DNA of 64,000 nucleotides. Source: Ciona savignyi (lineage: Eukaryota > Chordata > Ascidiacea > Phlebobranchia > Cionidae). Location of the stretch: the NCBI GenBank assembly GCA_000149265.1, contig CH002478.1, positions 381,797 through 445,796 on the forward strand, written 5' to 3'. The notes under the pieces were generated by a model, which saw only the letters and a program-made list of their open reading frames with translations, made no database searches and was not told where the DNA came from. The translations under genes and the position numbers were made by a program. Positions 42,701 through 57,700 of the stretch are shown here, one piece after another (within the stretch, counting starts at the first letter, position 1; each line of letters begins with the position of its first letter).

Positions 42701-45700
42701 TCTTCAAGAAGGAGAGCAATATTTCTTTAGAGTTCTAGCTGAGAACAAGTACGGGATCGGCGAGCCTGCTGAAACCCGGGATGTCGCAAGAACATCTGAA
42801 GTTCCTGGAGCACCGAAATCTTTGGATTTGATCGACATAAGTAACACAAGTGCGACATTGGTGTGGACTAAACCCGATTCAGACGGAGGCAGCCCTATCA
42901 CTGCTTACTTGCTGGAGCTGCAACGTGTTGGAATGGAGACTTGGATCACAAAGAGTACATCAAGTGCAATGAAGTGGGTAGATGTTTACAAAACAATATT
43001 TTAATCCGGTATAAATACATTTTATCAACGACATTTTTTTCAGAGCTACTATCAACGACCTCAACACGGGAGCGGAATACAATTTCCGAGTTCGTGCGAA
43101 GAACAGTATGGGGCCTGGGGAACCAACCCAAACACTGCACCCTGTAGTTGCCAAGGACGACATTATCAAACCTGGTGCCGATCTTAGAGATTTGTACATG
43201 GGTACAGTGACTGCTAAAGCTGGTTCAAATGTTCGCGTTAAAGTGCCGTTGCTTGGTAAGTTAAACAAACTTTTTTAATATTCATTGGGAATTGAGAGTT
43301 ATTTTAATTTCATTATCAAATCGATGGTGTTTGATTTCAGGCAAACCTGTACCGACTGCTCAATGGAAACGAAATGAGGAAACTGTTCGTGAGACACAAC
43401 GAGTCAACACTGAAGCCAGTGAAGGATTTACCATCTTGAACATCAAGGATTGCCAGCGAACAGACGCTGGAACATACGAAATAGTAGTCAAAAATGCAGC
43501 AGGCAGCAAAACAGTACCACTAAAGGTAAAATCACAAGCTAATAAATGTATAGAGTGTACCGATATAGATTATACTCATATTTAACAACTCATACTCTCT
43601 TTCATAGATAACTGTATTTGACCGACCAAGTGTACCACGGGGACCGATTGAATTTACGAATGTGACTGTTGATGCGCTGAACATGTCGTGGTCAGCACCG
43701 GAACAAGATGGTGGCGCACAAATCAACAATTACGTAGTAATGAACCGTGAAAAAGAAAGCGACAAATGGATTGAAGTGGCTGGCTCCGTTGCCAGAACAT
43801 CACTAAAGGTAGGACTCGTATATTGTAGTAAAAAGACTGAACGTTTTGGCCACACATTACTATTCTGATCTCACAGGTTGGAAGGTTGACACGGGACCAG
43901 GAATACATCTTCAGAGTGTTTGCAGAAAACAGGTTTGGTCGATCAGAACCACTGGATTCAAAAGCAATACTTGTAGAGTATCCATTTAAACGACCTGGAA
44001 TTCCTGGACAACCGGAAGTAGCAAAATGCACGCGCGATACTGTAACGTTGGAATGGGATGTACCAACAACTGACGGAGGTAAATATTTAGTTGAACTTAA
44101 TTTTACGTTTAATTAAACACTAAACGATCATAATATAGGTGACAAGATCTTTGCCTACCACGTTGAAAAGAAGGACCGAAACGCTATTTTATGGACTCCA
44201 GCGACAAGAGCTCCAGCGAAAAATACGTCATTAAGGGTACGTCGTGTAACTGACTAGTATATTGTGCGCAACGAGATAATTGATTTTCATTTCACTCTAA
44301 ATATTTAGATCACCGGTTTGACTGAGAACTTGGAATATCAGTTCCGAGTATGCGCCGAGAACTTGGCAGGAGTCGGAAAATTCAGTCGAGCCTCCGAGTC
44401 AGTAGTCTGCAGAGACAATGTTGAAAAGCCAGGTCGTCCTGATATTCTTGAAGTGAGTCGCAACTCAGTCTCAATAGAATGGCGAAAACCGGAGTATGAC
44501 GGCGGTTCCAAAATTACTGGTAAGTTTTGCATTATCTTGTGTAACAGTATGTACGTAAGATCATCGAATAATTTAATATGTTCACAGGATACACGATTGA
44601 ACGACGCGAGTTGCCTGACGGCCGTTGGTTGAAATGTAATTTTAGCAACGTGATTGACACTCAGTTTAACGTCACCGGACTAACAGAAAACAAAGATTAC
44701 ATTTTCAGGTATGGTCTACCTCTAGTTTGTTTAATAAAGTCTTTGTGGCTTCTTAAATAAAAGTATATAATCTGTATTACAGAATATTTGCTAAGAATGC
44801 AGCTGGTGCTGTTTCTGAAGCATCTGACCTCTCTGAGGCGATAACTTGCAAAGATGAAATCGCACCTCCACGAATTGAGTTTGACGCCAAACTACGTGAT
44901 GTGCTAACTGTCAAAGCTGGAGACAATGTAAAGTTAGAGGCAAAGATTTCCGGTAAATTCTAAAATCTTTGAGTTGATTTGCATACGTATGTTACAGCCA
45001 TCATAACTTTTGTATTTTCCCTACAGGCAAACCATTCCCATCGGTTCGTTGGTGCAAAGACAAGGGAATCGACTGGAAGATAGCAACTTGCTTAATATTG
45101 TGAACACAGATTCTGACAGCGTTGTTCATATTCGAGATTGCAAACGATCAGATTCAGGAGCGTATTCTATTGACTTGAAGAATATAGCCGGTAGCAGGAG
45201 CCTGACTGTCAGTTTGAAGGTTCTGGACAGACCAGGTCCTCCCGAGAACATCGCGGTGACTGATGTTACTTCTAGTCGTGCCAAACTCACGTGGTCTGCT
45301 CCACGTGATGATGGAGGTGCTCACGTGACACATTATGTTGTTGAAAAACGAGAAACAAGTCGCTTGGCATGGACACTTGTAACTAATCAGGTAATTTATG
45401 TTTAAACTTCGCGGAAAACCATATTTTAATATCAATTGTGTATAAAGGTCGAGGGAACAAGTCTTCGTGTGTCAAATCTGTTAGAACACAACGAGTATGT
45501 CTTCCGTGTTATGGGAGTCAATAAATACGGACAAGGTGAAGCTGCCGAGTCTCAACCTCTTAAGGCGGAGAATCCATTCACACTACCATGCAAGCCAACT
45601 CAACCGGAAGTGACAAACGTTACCAGAGATTCGTGCGTACTTACGTGGACGCGACCAAACAATGATGGCGGCTCAGAAATTACGAATTATGTTCTTGAAA

Positions 45701-48700
45701 AAAGAGAAAGGTATACTACATAAATATGTTTAGGCTGTATTTGTCACACTGGTAAAGAAATGTACCTAATCTTGTGCATCCACTATTAGGAGAGGTACTC
45801 GATGGGTACGTGCCACAAGGAAAAACATCAGCGAATGCCGATTCCGAATTACTGGACTTCCAGAAAGTGCCGAAATTGAATTCCGTGTTGCTGCTGAAAA
45901 TGCAGCGGGCACCGGCGAACCCTCCGAGCCATCAAGTTATGTTTCGATTGTAGATCCCATTTATCCACCAGGTATGTTACTTGTTTTGCTTAACTTTTAC
46001 ATTATGCCTTTATGCGACAATATTACCAGGCCCTCCCTCAAACCCTAAAACGACGGAAACCACGCGAAAAAGTGCAACAGTTTCGTGGGGTAAGCCAATG
46101 TACGATGGAGGAAGTGAAATTATTGGATATGCAGTCCAGTACGCGGAAGTGAAGGGAGATGAGGTCGATGAAGATACTTGGGTCAAATGTCCAGTTCCGG
46201 TTCGATACATGCTTACCGAGTACACTGTTGGTGATCTTGTTGAAAACCGTGAATATCGCCTGCGAGTTGCAGCAGTCAATAAAGCTGGCGTTGGTGAATT
46301 CGTAATGGTTTCTGGAAAAGTAGTCGCCAAAGATGTTCTTCTCGCACCAGACATGGAAATCGACGCTAGTTTGCGGCAGGCACTCAAAGTAAGTTGTCGA
46401 ATTCATGGGAAATGTGGGTCCCCAGGGTCCCCCCCCCCCCCGGGGGCCTGGTCTTTGTGGGTCCCCCCTCCGTCCCTCCCTCTCCCCCCGCTGAGCGCCN
46501 NNNNNNNNNNNNNNNNNNNNNNNNNNNNNNNNNNNNNNNNNNNNNNNNNNNNNNNNNNNNNNNNNNNNNNNNNNNNNNNNNNNNNNNNNNNNNNNNNNNT
46601 AGGTTAAGGCTGGTAATTCAATTCGACTATTTTCCACGTTTCGTGGAAGTCCTGCGCCAATGGTAACGTGGCGAAAGGATGAAGGAAAATTACCTGATCT
46701 TTGCCATATTGACACAACGGATTCTACCACGTTGTTATTGATAGAAGATTCAACCAGGTGATTGTTAATGACAAACAGACAAGAACTTATTTTCCAGTGC
46801 ATATATAACCGCAAGTTATTTCACAGAAATGACAGTGGTCAGTACAGCTTGACTCTTGAAAATAGTGCTGGATCAAAAACAGTAACTGTCAATGTTGTGG
46901 TTTTGGATACACCTTCAGCGCCATCAGCACTTACCACAAAAGATGGAACAAAAGAATCTGTGACGCTCACATGGCAGCCACCAGCAAACAACGGAGGCAG
47001 CGTTGTTCAACATTACATTGTTGAAAAGAAAGAAACAACTAAGAAAGCTTGGGCAACGGTGACCATGTCGTGTGTTCGAAATACATTTAAGGTACACTGT
47101 CGTTTCGTAACCAACTTATTTATGAAACATAAGCTCATTTTTTTAACAAAACGTGCTTAGGTGCTCAATCTGAACGAAGGAATGAGCTACTATTTCCGAG
47201 TCATGGCAGAAAACGAATACGGCATTGGTGCCGCTTGTGAAACACCAGGTGCGATCAAAGCATCTGAAGTGCCAAGTGCACCGGGCCGTTTAGAAGTCAC
47301 ACAAACTACCTCCAACAGCGTGTCGTTAGCTTGGAGTAAACCAGATAGTGATGGAGGCAGTAAAGTCACGGGTATGTTAAAAATCACGTTATAACTTATT
47401 TATAACTTTATTTGAATTCGAACGGTTACTGAAGTTGCTTTTTATCAGGCTACCTTATCGAATACAAAGAAGCAAATGTGGATAGCTGGAAACAAGCTGC
47501 CCAAGTTAAGATGCTTGCCGGAACAGTTACCAGGTTGACAGATGGCAAAGATTACAATTTCCGTGTGAAGGCACTGAACGAAAACGGCTTGGGCGACCCT
47601 AGAGAGATTTTGCAACCCGTTACCGTCCGCGATGAGGTACCTATTGTGTTAAAAAGTTTATTAGGAATATATTGCAATGTTGGTGTTTTTAGGTTGAATC
47701 AGCTGAAATTGACATGGGCGGGCTTTCAAATCTAGCGTTTTTCGCAAAGAAGGGAGACGATCTTAAAGCAAAGGTTGCACTTAGAGGCAAACCTCTGCCA
47801 GTAGCTTTATGGAAACGTGGATGGGTGCTGACTTGAGGCAAACTAGTCGAGTAAATGTCGAGGCAGTAGAAGAATATACCCTGCTAACAATCAAAGGTAA
47901 CACATTCAGTAACTACTACTAAACAGTATATTAATTATATTATTCGTATGATCTATATCTTACGTTTATATTTGCAGATTGCATAGCTGATGATGCTGGT
48001 GCCTATGAAATCATCGCCAAGAATTCGTTGTCCACAGTCAGTTGCCCAGTACAAATTGTGGTGTACGACAAGCCTGGTGCACCCCAAGGACCAGTGAGAT
48101 TTGATAAAGTCACAGCGGATTCTATAACTTTGTCATGGAATCTCCCAAAATTAACCGGAGGTTGCCAGATATCAAGCTACATTGTAGAAAAAACGTGAAG
48201 CCATTAGTACTGTAAGTGTTAACATGCTAAAAGTAATGCAAGTCTTTTCATGTATTCTTCATAAATTCCGTTTTTATCCAGGTTTGGACAATGGTGTCTA
48301 CCGCGTGTTCCCGCACCACCGTTAAGGTCACAAAACTGTCAGCAGGAACTGAATATATCTTCAGAATTAAAGCTGAAAACCGATTCGGAGTTGGACCAGT
48401 GCTGACTTCTGAACCAGTTACAGCTCAGCATCCTTACAAAGTTCCAGGTGCCCCATCGCAGCCGCAGATATGTCGAGTTACAAAGGATACAGTGGCATTG
48501 CGCTGGAGTGAACCTGTCAATGATGGCGGATCACCGATAACAGGATACCGAATGGAACATAAGGACAGAAATTCTATTTTATGGATGGTAAATACATTTT
48601 TAAGTTTTATTAGTTATATAACTAATCATTCGTATATTAATGTCATATTTCTACTCTTTTCAGAAAACGAACAAAACCACAATTTCCGAAACGGAATACC

Positions 48701-51700
48701 GTGCCAGCGGATTAGACCAGAGGTCTTGAATATGAGTTCCGCGTATATGCGGAAAACGCTGCAGGAAGTAGTAAAGCAAGCAGACCATCAGAACTTGCAC
48801 ATTGCCGGGATCCGATTGATCCACCAGGAAAACCAGAAGCATTGCAGGTAAACTTTAAACTTAGATTTTATTTTGTATTTATTATTTGTGTTGCATTAAC
48901 GTTACTGTGATATATAGGTTGGTGGTCGGTATGTGACTATTGAATGGACAAAAGCAATGTACGACGGTGGAAGTAAACTCATCGGCTACAACGTTGAAAA
49001 ACGGGAGCTTCCTGACGGGCGGTGGCTTAAGGCGAATTACGGGAATGTGTCGGAGACCAACTTTAAGGTTGATGGACTTACTGAAAACAGAAAATACGAA
49101 TTCAGGGTATTTGCCAAGAATGTCGTAGGTAGGTCGAGAAATATTTACGAAAAAAGTAAATAAAATTTGTTCAAGATATTAACGAACCAATTGTTTAGGA
49201 TCCGTGTCAGAGCCCTCTGAGATTTCGTCACCGATTCTTTGTCGAGATGAACTTGAGCCTCCCAGTCTGGAGTATGACCAGTCCCTGAGAGATATTCAGG
49301 TTGTTCGTGCCGGCGACACAGCCAAATTTACAATCCGAGTATACGGCAAGCCATCACCCGCTGTGCGGTGGTGCAGAGACGGACGGGACATTGAAGTTTC
49401 ACCAAGAGTAAAGTTCGATCACTCTACAACACACACAACGTTGATTATTGAAGATACAACCAAAAACGACAGCGGTTCGTATAAACTGTATTTTACCTAT
49501 ATCTGCGACCTCAGATTACACTGAAATATTACCGAAAATAATATATTTTTTACTTACAGGTCCTTACACTTTGCTTTTGACCAACGACGGTGGCGAACGA
49601 TCATTAGCCATACAATTGAAGGTATTGGATATTCCGGGTCCAGTGAGGCATTTGGCCGTTGAAGATATCACAGCAAGCAAGTGCACTGTAACGTGGGATT
49701 CTCCACTTGCTGATGGTGGAAGTACCATTACGAATTACATCGTTGAAAAACGTCAGACGAGTCGCATCACATGGACACAAATTGCTTCTGATATTCAAGT
49801 TCGATACATAAAAGTCGGACGCTTGGTCAAAGACAATGAGTATATCTTCAGGTTTGTAGAAAGCGTTTATTATATATATATATATATATATATTTAACAC
49901 AGCCTTTTAAACAAGCAGGTCTAATCTTAAACCATTTATACAGAGTACGTGCTGAAAACAAGTTTGGTCTTGGTGACATCACAGAATCAGAAACAATCAT
50001 CACAAAGAATCCTTTCAAAGTGCCCGAACCGCCAAGTGATCTTTTGATTTCTAATGTCAATAGGAAGAGCCTTATTTTGACGTGGAATCGACCAATTGAA
50101 GATGGGGGTTCTGTTGTTACCAACTATGTTGTTGAGAAGCGAGAAAAGCTTGGTTCAAAGTGGTTCCGAGTCACATCACGACCAATAGAAGAATGTCGTC
50201 TTAAGATCACCGGCTTGCAAGAAGGCCAGGAATACGAATTCCAAGTTATGGCTGAAAACGCTGAAGGAATCAGTCAACCAAGCGCTTGTTCTGAATGTGT
50301 GATCTTACGAGATCCGGTATATCCCCCTGGTCAGCCAAGAGCGGTAAAAGTTACTGACACAACCAAAAGTTCCATTTGCCTATCATGGTCTACGCCTACA
50401 TTCGATGGAGGCAGTGAGATTAAGCGGGTACTCCATTGAAATATTGCCCGAGGACGCTGAAACTGAAGATTGGCTGGCATGTACAACTGGAACTGGAGCT
50501 AGTGGCACGCAATATACTATTACTGGATTACAAAGCGAAAAACTTTACAAAGTTCGTGTTCGCGCACTAAACTCAGCTGGGGCAAGTGAATCCGCCGAGC
50601 TTTCCTCTACCATACAACCAAAGGACGTTTTGATTGAACCGGAGATTGAGGTCGATGCTGAAGTTGGGCAATTTGTGTCAGTCCGTGCTGGCGGCATAAT
50701 CAGATTGTTCAGTATTATCTCGAGGTCGACCGACGCCAACTGCCAAATGGTCAAAGCATGGAAGGTCAAATCAACGAAATGGCGCAAATTGAAACTACGG
50801 ACTACTCCACGCTTCTGCTGATCAACAATTGCTCAAGAAATGACGCTGGAAGATACGTTCTTATTGTGGAAAACTCATCTGGAACCAAGACGGTGTCTAT
50901 CACTGTCAAGGTGTTGGATACACCAGGACCTGTAAAGAATTTAAAGGTTACTGAAGTAACACGTGAACATGCTGTAATTTCTTGGGAAATGTCAGAGGTC
51001 GATGGAGGATCAGTCGTTAACAACTACATCATTGAAAAACGTGAGACCACAAGAAAGGCTTACCAGGCTGTCGGAAGCACTCCGCACAGAACAACTTTTA
51101 AAATCACTGGACTTACTGAAGGCGACTCGTACTTCTTTAGAGTTTTGGCCGAAAATGAATATGGAGTTGGAGTACCTTGTGAGACTTTACAAGCAGTTAA
51201 GATTTCTGAGGTGCCAAGCTTGCCAGATGAAGTCGAAGTGAGGGACATTACCAATACATCTGCGACTATAGCATGGACCAAACCCAGAACACGATGGTGG
51301 CAGCCCTATAACCGGTTATGTGATAGAACACATGCAGAAGGGGGGCTTCGAATCCTGGACCGTTGGAGGTTCAACAAAGAACACTTATTTGAGTGTTGGT
51401 AAACTTAACACTGGAAAAGACTACGTCTTCAGAGTACGAGCACAGAATGATGTTGGCATTTCTGATGGCCGAGAAACAAACACCGTGACGATCCGTGAGC
51501 TTCTTATTGCACCGAATGTCGATACGAGCAAATTGTTTAACAACACGGTTAGTGAAAAAGTGGGGACCAATATCCATATTAGGGTACCATACACAGGAAC
51601 ACCTACACCAATCGCCCATTTCATTCGAAATGGTGAACCAATAAAACAAACCAGCCGTGTAAATTCGGACACTTCGGACGGTATTGCGAAGTTGAACATC

Positions 51701-54700
51701 GGGGAAGTTACAAGAAAGGATGCAGGCGAATACGAGTTGGTTGTTAAAAATGCAGTGGGTACTAAAACTGCTACTCTGCGTGTTGTTGTGATGGAAAAAC
51801 CGGCACCGCCAACCCGGACCAATGGAAATTAAGGATGTTTCGGCGGAAAGCATAACCGTTGCCTGGGGACAACCCGGAGAAGACGGTGGTACACCTGTAA
51901 CGCACTACACCCTTGAAAAGTTGGACTGTAACATAGGATGGACTGAAGTGTCTGGATTTGTTGTGCGGACGTCACAAAAGATAACCAGACTTACAACCGG
52001 ACAGGAATACATTTTCAGAGTGCGAGCAGCTAACAAGTTTGGTTTGAGTGAACCGCTTGATTCGGCACCTGTGATGGCACGTCATCCGTTTAACAAACCA
52101 GGTACTCCAAGTGCACCACAGGTTGTATCTGTAACCAACGATTCCGTTGTTATCACTTGGCAAGAACCGACCAATGACGGGAGGTTCCGCGATCCTAGGT
52201 TATCATATAGAACGGAAAGACAGAAACTCGATTATGTGGACCAAAGCAAATAGCTACATCGTTCGTGACAGCACATTCAAGTGTGGCAACTTATCTCAAG
52301 GCCTCAGCTACGAGTTTCGTGTAACTGCAGAAAATCTAGCTGGATTGGGCAAGGTGAGCAAAATTTCGGAAGCAGTGATCACTCGAGATCCTATCGAACC
52401 ACCGAGAGATGTTCATGTGACAAGGGTTAACAGGACAAGTGTAACGTTGGAATGGAGACGTCCAGAGTATGATGGTGGTAGCAAGATTACTGGGTATATT
52501 ATTGAAAAGGCCGATGTTCCAAGCGGAAGATGGATGAAATGCAACTTTAATAAAGTCATCGATCAAACGTTTGAAGCAGATGGGCTGATAGAAGGAAAGT
52601 CGTACGAGTTCAGAGTAATTGCCCAGAATGCAGCTGGAAGTGTAAGCAAGCCGTCTGATTCTACCGGATCTGTAACTGCTCGAGATGAAGTTGAACCAGC
52701 AAGCGTTGATGTTGACGCACAATACCGCGACGTGGTCTGTGTAAAAGCCGGTGAGGCATTTACGCTGAAAACTTATGTCAGCGGAAAACCAGTGCCAACA
52801 GTTTCATGGGAAAAGGACGGCAACGAATTCGAATCTGGACCTCGCGTTAGCATCTTAACAACAGAAACAACATCCAACGTCACCGTAAAAGATGCGCATA
52901 GAGCAGACAGTGGAACCTACACTATTAAAGTTCATAACCTCGCTGGCGATCGTTCAATTGGAATTAATGTGAGAGTTTTGGACACTCCAGGAATGTGTGA
53001 ACTGGTAACAGTAAGCGGCATCACTGCTGAAAAGTGCAACTTGGCATGGCAATCACCAACTTTAAACGGTGGAGCGAAAGTTACAGGATACTCCATTGAA
53101 AAAAGGGAAACATCCCGCTTAGCTTGGACTGTTGTTGTCCACGGAACCGAATTTAACCAACACAAAGTAACTGGATTGATCAATGGAAATGAATACGTCT
53201 TCCGAGTCAGAGCAGAAAACAAATTTGGCCTCGGCGAGCCAGTGGAGACAAATCCTGTTGTCGCAAAGAATCCTTTTGTTGTCGCAGATGCTCCAGGTGT
53301 ACCAGAAGTATCTAACATCATGAAGAACAGTTGTACAGTCATGTGGACCAGGCCAGAGTCGGACGGCGGAGCTGAAATTACAGGGTACATCGTTGAAAGA
53401 AGGGAGAAAAACTCTGCAAGATGGCACCGAGTCAATCGGAGACTTATGTCCGACCTTCGATTACGAGTAACAGATCTCCGTGAAGGAAGTGAGCAGGAGT
53501 TCAGGTTATACGCTGAAAACCGCGCTGGCGTTGGACAAGCAAGTGAGTCATCGGGATTTGTGACAATGACAGACCCACTGTACGTACCAGAGGCACCAGG
53601 CATTCCGAGAGTAACCGACAGCACAAAATCGTCTGTCTCTCTGCGTTGGTCAAAACCTATGTACGATGGCGGGGCTGATATTATTGGATATTCGCTTGAA
53701 TACGCTGAAGTTGCAGAAAAAGACGAAGATGGAGAGTTTGATGAAGAATCAGTCGTTTGGGGAACGGCTGTAGACAAAAACAATCTCAGAAACACATCAT
53801 ACACAATTTCAGGACTGACTCACAACAAAAATTATCGTTTCCGAGTGTGTGCTCACAATAGCTGTGGTGCCTCTTCTCCTGCCATAACGGCTACCAAGGT
53901 TATGCCAGTCGAACGATTTGAACCGCCAACATTTGGACCTGATACCGATCTTAGAAAAACCTTGACTGTTCGAGCTGGTGGGTCAGTTCGACTTGCAGTG
54001 CCCATTAGTGGCAGACCCACACCAAGCGTCAGCTGGTCTAGAACTCACAACGGATTGAAAGAACGAGCAATCATTGATACAACAGACACAATGACTGTGT
54101 TAGTGATTGAAAACGTTACACGAGATGACACTGCCAAGTATACACTTACACTCACAAACCAAAGTGGAACTGTTGCTGCAGGTGTAATGGTCAAAGTATT
54201 GGATACGCCAGGTCCACCAGAAGAACTAGCGATTACCGGAATGTCAAAGAGTGCAATTTCAGTGTCATGGAAAGCACCTGAAATTGACGGCGGCAGTAAT
54301 ATCACGAATTATATTCTTGAGCGACGTGAAGCCACCAAAAAATCATGGTCAACCGTCGAAACTGCCTGCACGAGAACTTCTTACAAGTTTAGTAAACTTA
54401 ACGAAGGTTTCCGTTACTACTTCCGAGTAATGGCTGAAAATGAATACGGCATTGGAAGTCCAGCTGAGACACAACATCCAGTTAGAGCATCAGAAGAACC
54501 AGGTCCTCCAAAATCAATTCAATGCACGGACATTACAAATAATAGTGTGACGTTGCAATGGCAAAAGCCAGATTATGATGGCGGAAGTGAAATTCTGGAT
54601 TATACTATTGAACAGCAAATGAAAGGATTTGACCAGTGGACAAAGGTCAAAGTGCTTAAATCATCCACGTTTAACTACGTTGTTCCCCATCTGAATGAAA

Positions 54701-57700
54701 ATCAGCAGTATACGTTCCGCGTTTCAGCTCGAAATGACACCGGGCCAAGTCCAAGTACAGAGTTATCTGGTTACGTGCTGGTTGTAACTCAAACAGCACC
54801 GCCAGACGCGGATCTTGGCGGTTTCAGTCAAAAGTTGGTGGAAGGCAAAGCTGGTACAACTATCCAAGCATCCATTCTCATCAAGGGAAAACCAGCACCG
54901 TACCACGCAATGGAAACGCGACGGTGCGGAACTGAAAATGACCAGCCGAGTCAATTACGACACTGTTGAGGGTAATGCTATACTTACAATCAAGGACGCC
55001 GATTTAAAAGATGCGGGAAATTATCAATTGGTCTTGGAAAATAGTATTGGTAGCAAAACTGTACCAGTTAGTGTCCGTGTTCTCGATAAACCTGGACCAC
55101 CAAAGGGACCTGTTGAGTTCTCGGGTGTGACTGCAGATTCACTTGTTTTGTCATGGAGCGCGCCAGAGGCTGACGGTGGTGCTGCAATTAACAATTATAT
55201 CGTTGACATGAGAGAAACATCAGGTGATGCCACAGAGTGGAGAATGATATCAGGCTCCACTGCACGAAACTCGTTAAAGGTTACCAGGCTTCGGCCAGGT
55301 ATGGAATATGCTTTCCGAATACGCGCTGAAAATCGATTTGGAATTGGGCATGGACTGGAGTCACCCTCAATCAAGGCACAGTTTCCGTTCAAGACACCTG
55401 GATCGCCGAGTGCTCCGACGGTAGTCGCTACCACACGTGAAACCATGACGATTAAATGGGAAGTACCGATGAATGATGGTGGTTCCAAGATCCTTGGATA
55501 TCACGTTGAGAAGAAAGACAGGAATTCCATTTTATGGATGAAATGCAGTAAAACTCTTGTTTCGGGAACTGAATACAAGATCACAAACTTACAAGAAGGC
55601 TTGGAATACGAGTTCCGCGTCTACGCTGAAAATGCTGCTGGTTTTGGCAAGACAAGCAAGTCATCTGATTCTGCCATTGCTCGAGATGCTGTTGACCCAC
55701 CGCGTGACGTAGAGGTTGTTGGAATTACACGACATTCCGCCCACATTCAATGGAAAAAGCCGGAATACGACGGAGGCTCTAAGGTTACTGGGTATATCAT
55801 TGAACGAATGGAAGTTCCTGTCGGACGATGGCTCAAATGCAATTTTAGCAGTGTATCAGTGACTAACTTTAACATTGAGGGTTTAACGGAAGGATTAAAG
55901 TACAATTTCCGCGTTTTTGCTAAAAATGCTGCTGGAGCTGTTAGTATTCCTGCGATGACTATTCTTCCGGGTGTTAGTTAAAGACGACTTACAGCCTCCA
56001 ACCATAGATATGGATGCTAGATTTGCAGAATTGGTCACTGTCCGAGCTGGCAGAACAATTAAGATTGAAGCTGGAATTCGTGGAAAACCGACGCCAATTA
56101 TTACGTGGAAGAAGGATGAGCAAGAGTTTAAGACAAGCGGACGGATTTCGGTTAAAAACACAGACGTGTCGACTTGCTTGGAAATTACCGATGCAGACAG
56201 AGATGATACCGCCGCGTATTCGCTTACTGTGCAGAACTTTGCTGGATCACGATCACTTTCCATTCAAGTTAAAGTTCTTGATAAACCTGGACGTCCAACC
56301 GGACCCATCACCATTTCAGGAACCACTGCTGAAAAGTGCACTATTTCATGGAGAGCCCCAGAACGAGACGGCGGTGCACCAATCACTAATTACGTTGTTG
56401 AAAAACGAGAGACTAGTCACTTAGCCTGGGTATTGGTTAATCCAAGCGTGGAAGGAACAACTTGCAAGATTAGTAAGTTGCTTGCAGATAATGAATACAT
56501 TTTCCGAGTTCGTGCTGAGAACAAATACGGAGTGGGAGATGCTCTTGAATCAGTGGAGATTATTGCAAAGAATCCTTTCACGATACCATCAGCTCCTCAA
56601 TCACTAGAAGTCACCTCGGTAAATAACAATTCCGTTACATTAGCGTGGGGTCGTCCTAAACATGACGGTGGATCGGAAATAGCTGGCTATGCAGTTGAAA
56701 AGAAGATTAGGTCAGGCCTTCGTTGGATCAGAGCAAACAAAAATACCATTTTGGATATGCGCTATAAGGTACAAGACCTAAGTGAAAATCAAGAGTACGA
56801 ATTCCGGGTTTGTGCTGAAAATGCGGCTGGATTTGGGCCAATGAGTGAGGAAACTCCAGCGGTAATGATCCAAGATCCTAAATATCCACCTGAGGCACCT
56901 GTAAACTTCAGAGTTGAAGACACGTCAAAGTCATCTGTTACGCTTTCCTGGATTCCTCCGACATTTGATGGAGGCAGTGCAATTTTAGGATATATAATTG
57001 ACATGACAACAACCAAGAAACGACGCACCCATTCTCAATCCTCAACATCTACCGTAATGACCACAACCACAGTTACAACTGTGGATGGAATCGAGGAAGT
57101 TATTGATGATGAACAGCGGCTAGACATTCATCGAGAATGGACTCAGGTTTCAGGGAAACACCTTATACCGGATACAGAATACGTAGTCACCGGATTAAAG
57201 GAGAAAAGGGAATATCTTTTCCGTGTAGCTGCTGTCACCAAAGCAGGCACAGGCACCAAAGCCATGCTGCGAATGCCGGTAGCCTGTGTGGATAGGTTGG
57301 AAATGCCGGAGTTGGTAATTGACGAAACTGTCACACGAAACGTGACTGTTAAGGCTGGAAGTCAAATCCGACTTAATCTTGGTTTCCGTGGTCGCCCAAC
57401 ACCAAGCATTACGTGGTCGAAAGCTGACACAAATGCCGAAATATTAAAGCGAAGAGGCATAGAGGACACGACTCCCTACACTACATCGATAATCATAAAC
57501 GACTCCAATCGATACGATTCTGGGAGATACATGGTAACTGTTGAGAACAGTGAAGGGTCCAAGGACTTTGCATACCATGTGAAAGTACTTGATACATCAG
57601 GACCAGTTACTGATCTCCAGGTTGTCGAAATGACTAGGGACAGCGCTACGCTTAAATGGTGTACTCCTGAAAATGACGGATGTTCGGTTATTACGAATTA

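Noticed and set aside
46389..46602. Coding sequence reading through the G/C tract and gap
   Set aside because: The donor GTAAGT at 46389 and TAG before 46603 join Ig55 perfectly (LRQALK to VKAGN). The read-through peptide is low-complexity Pro/Gly.
49852..49943. TA microsatellite as an expansion of interest
   Set aside because: Ordinary short dinucleotide repeat in an AT-rich intron, with no effect visible on splice sites.
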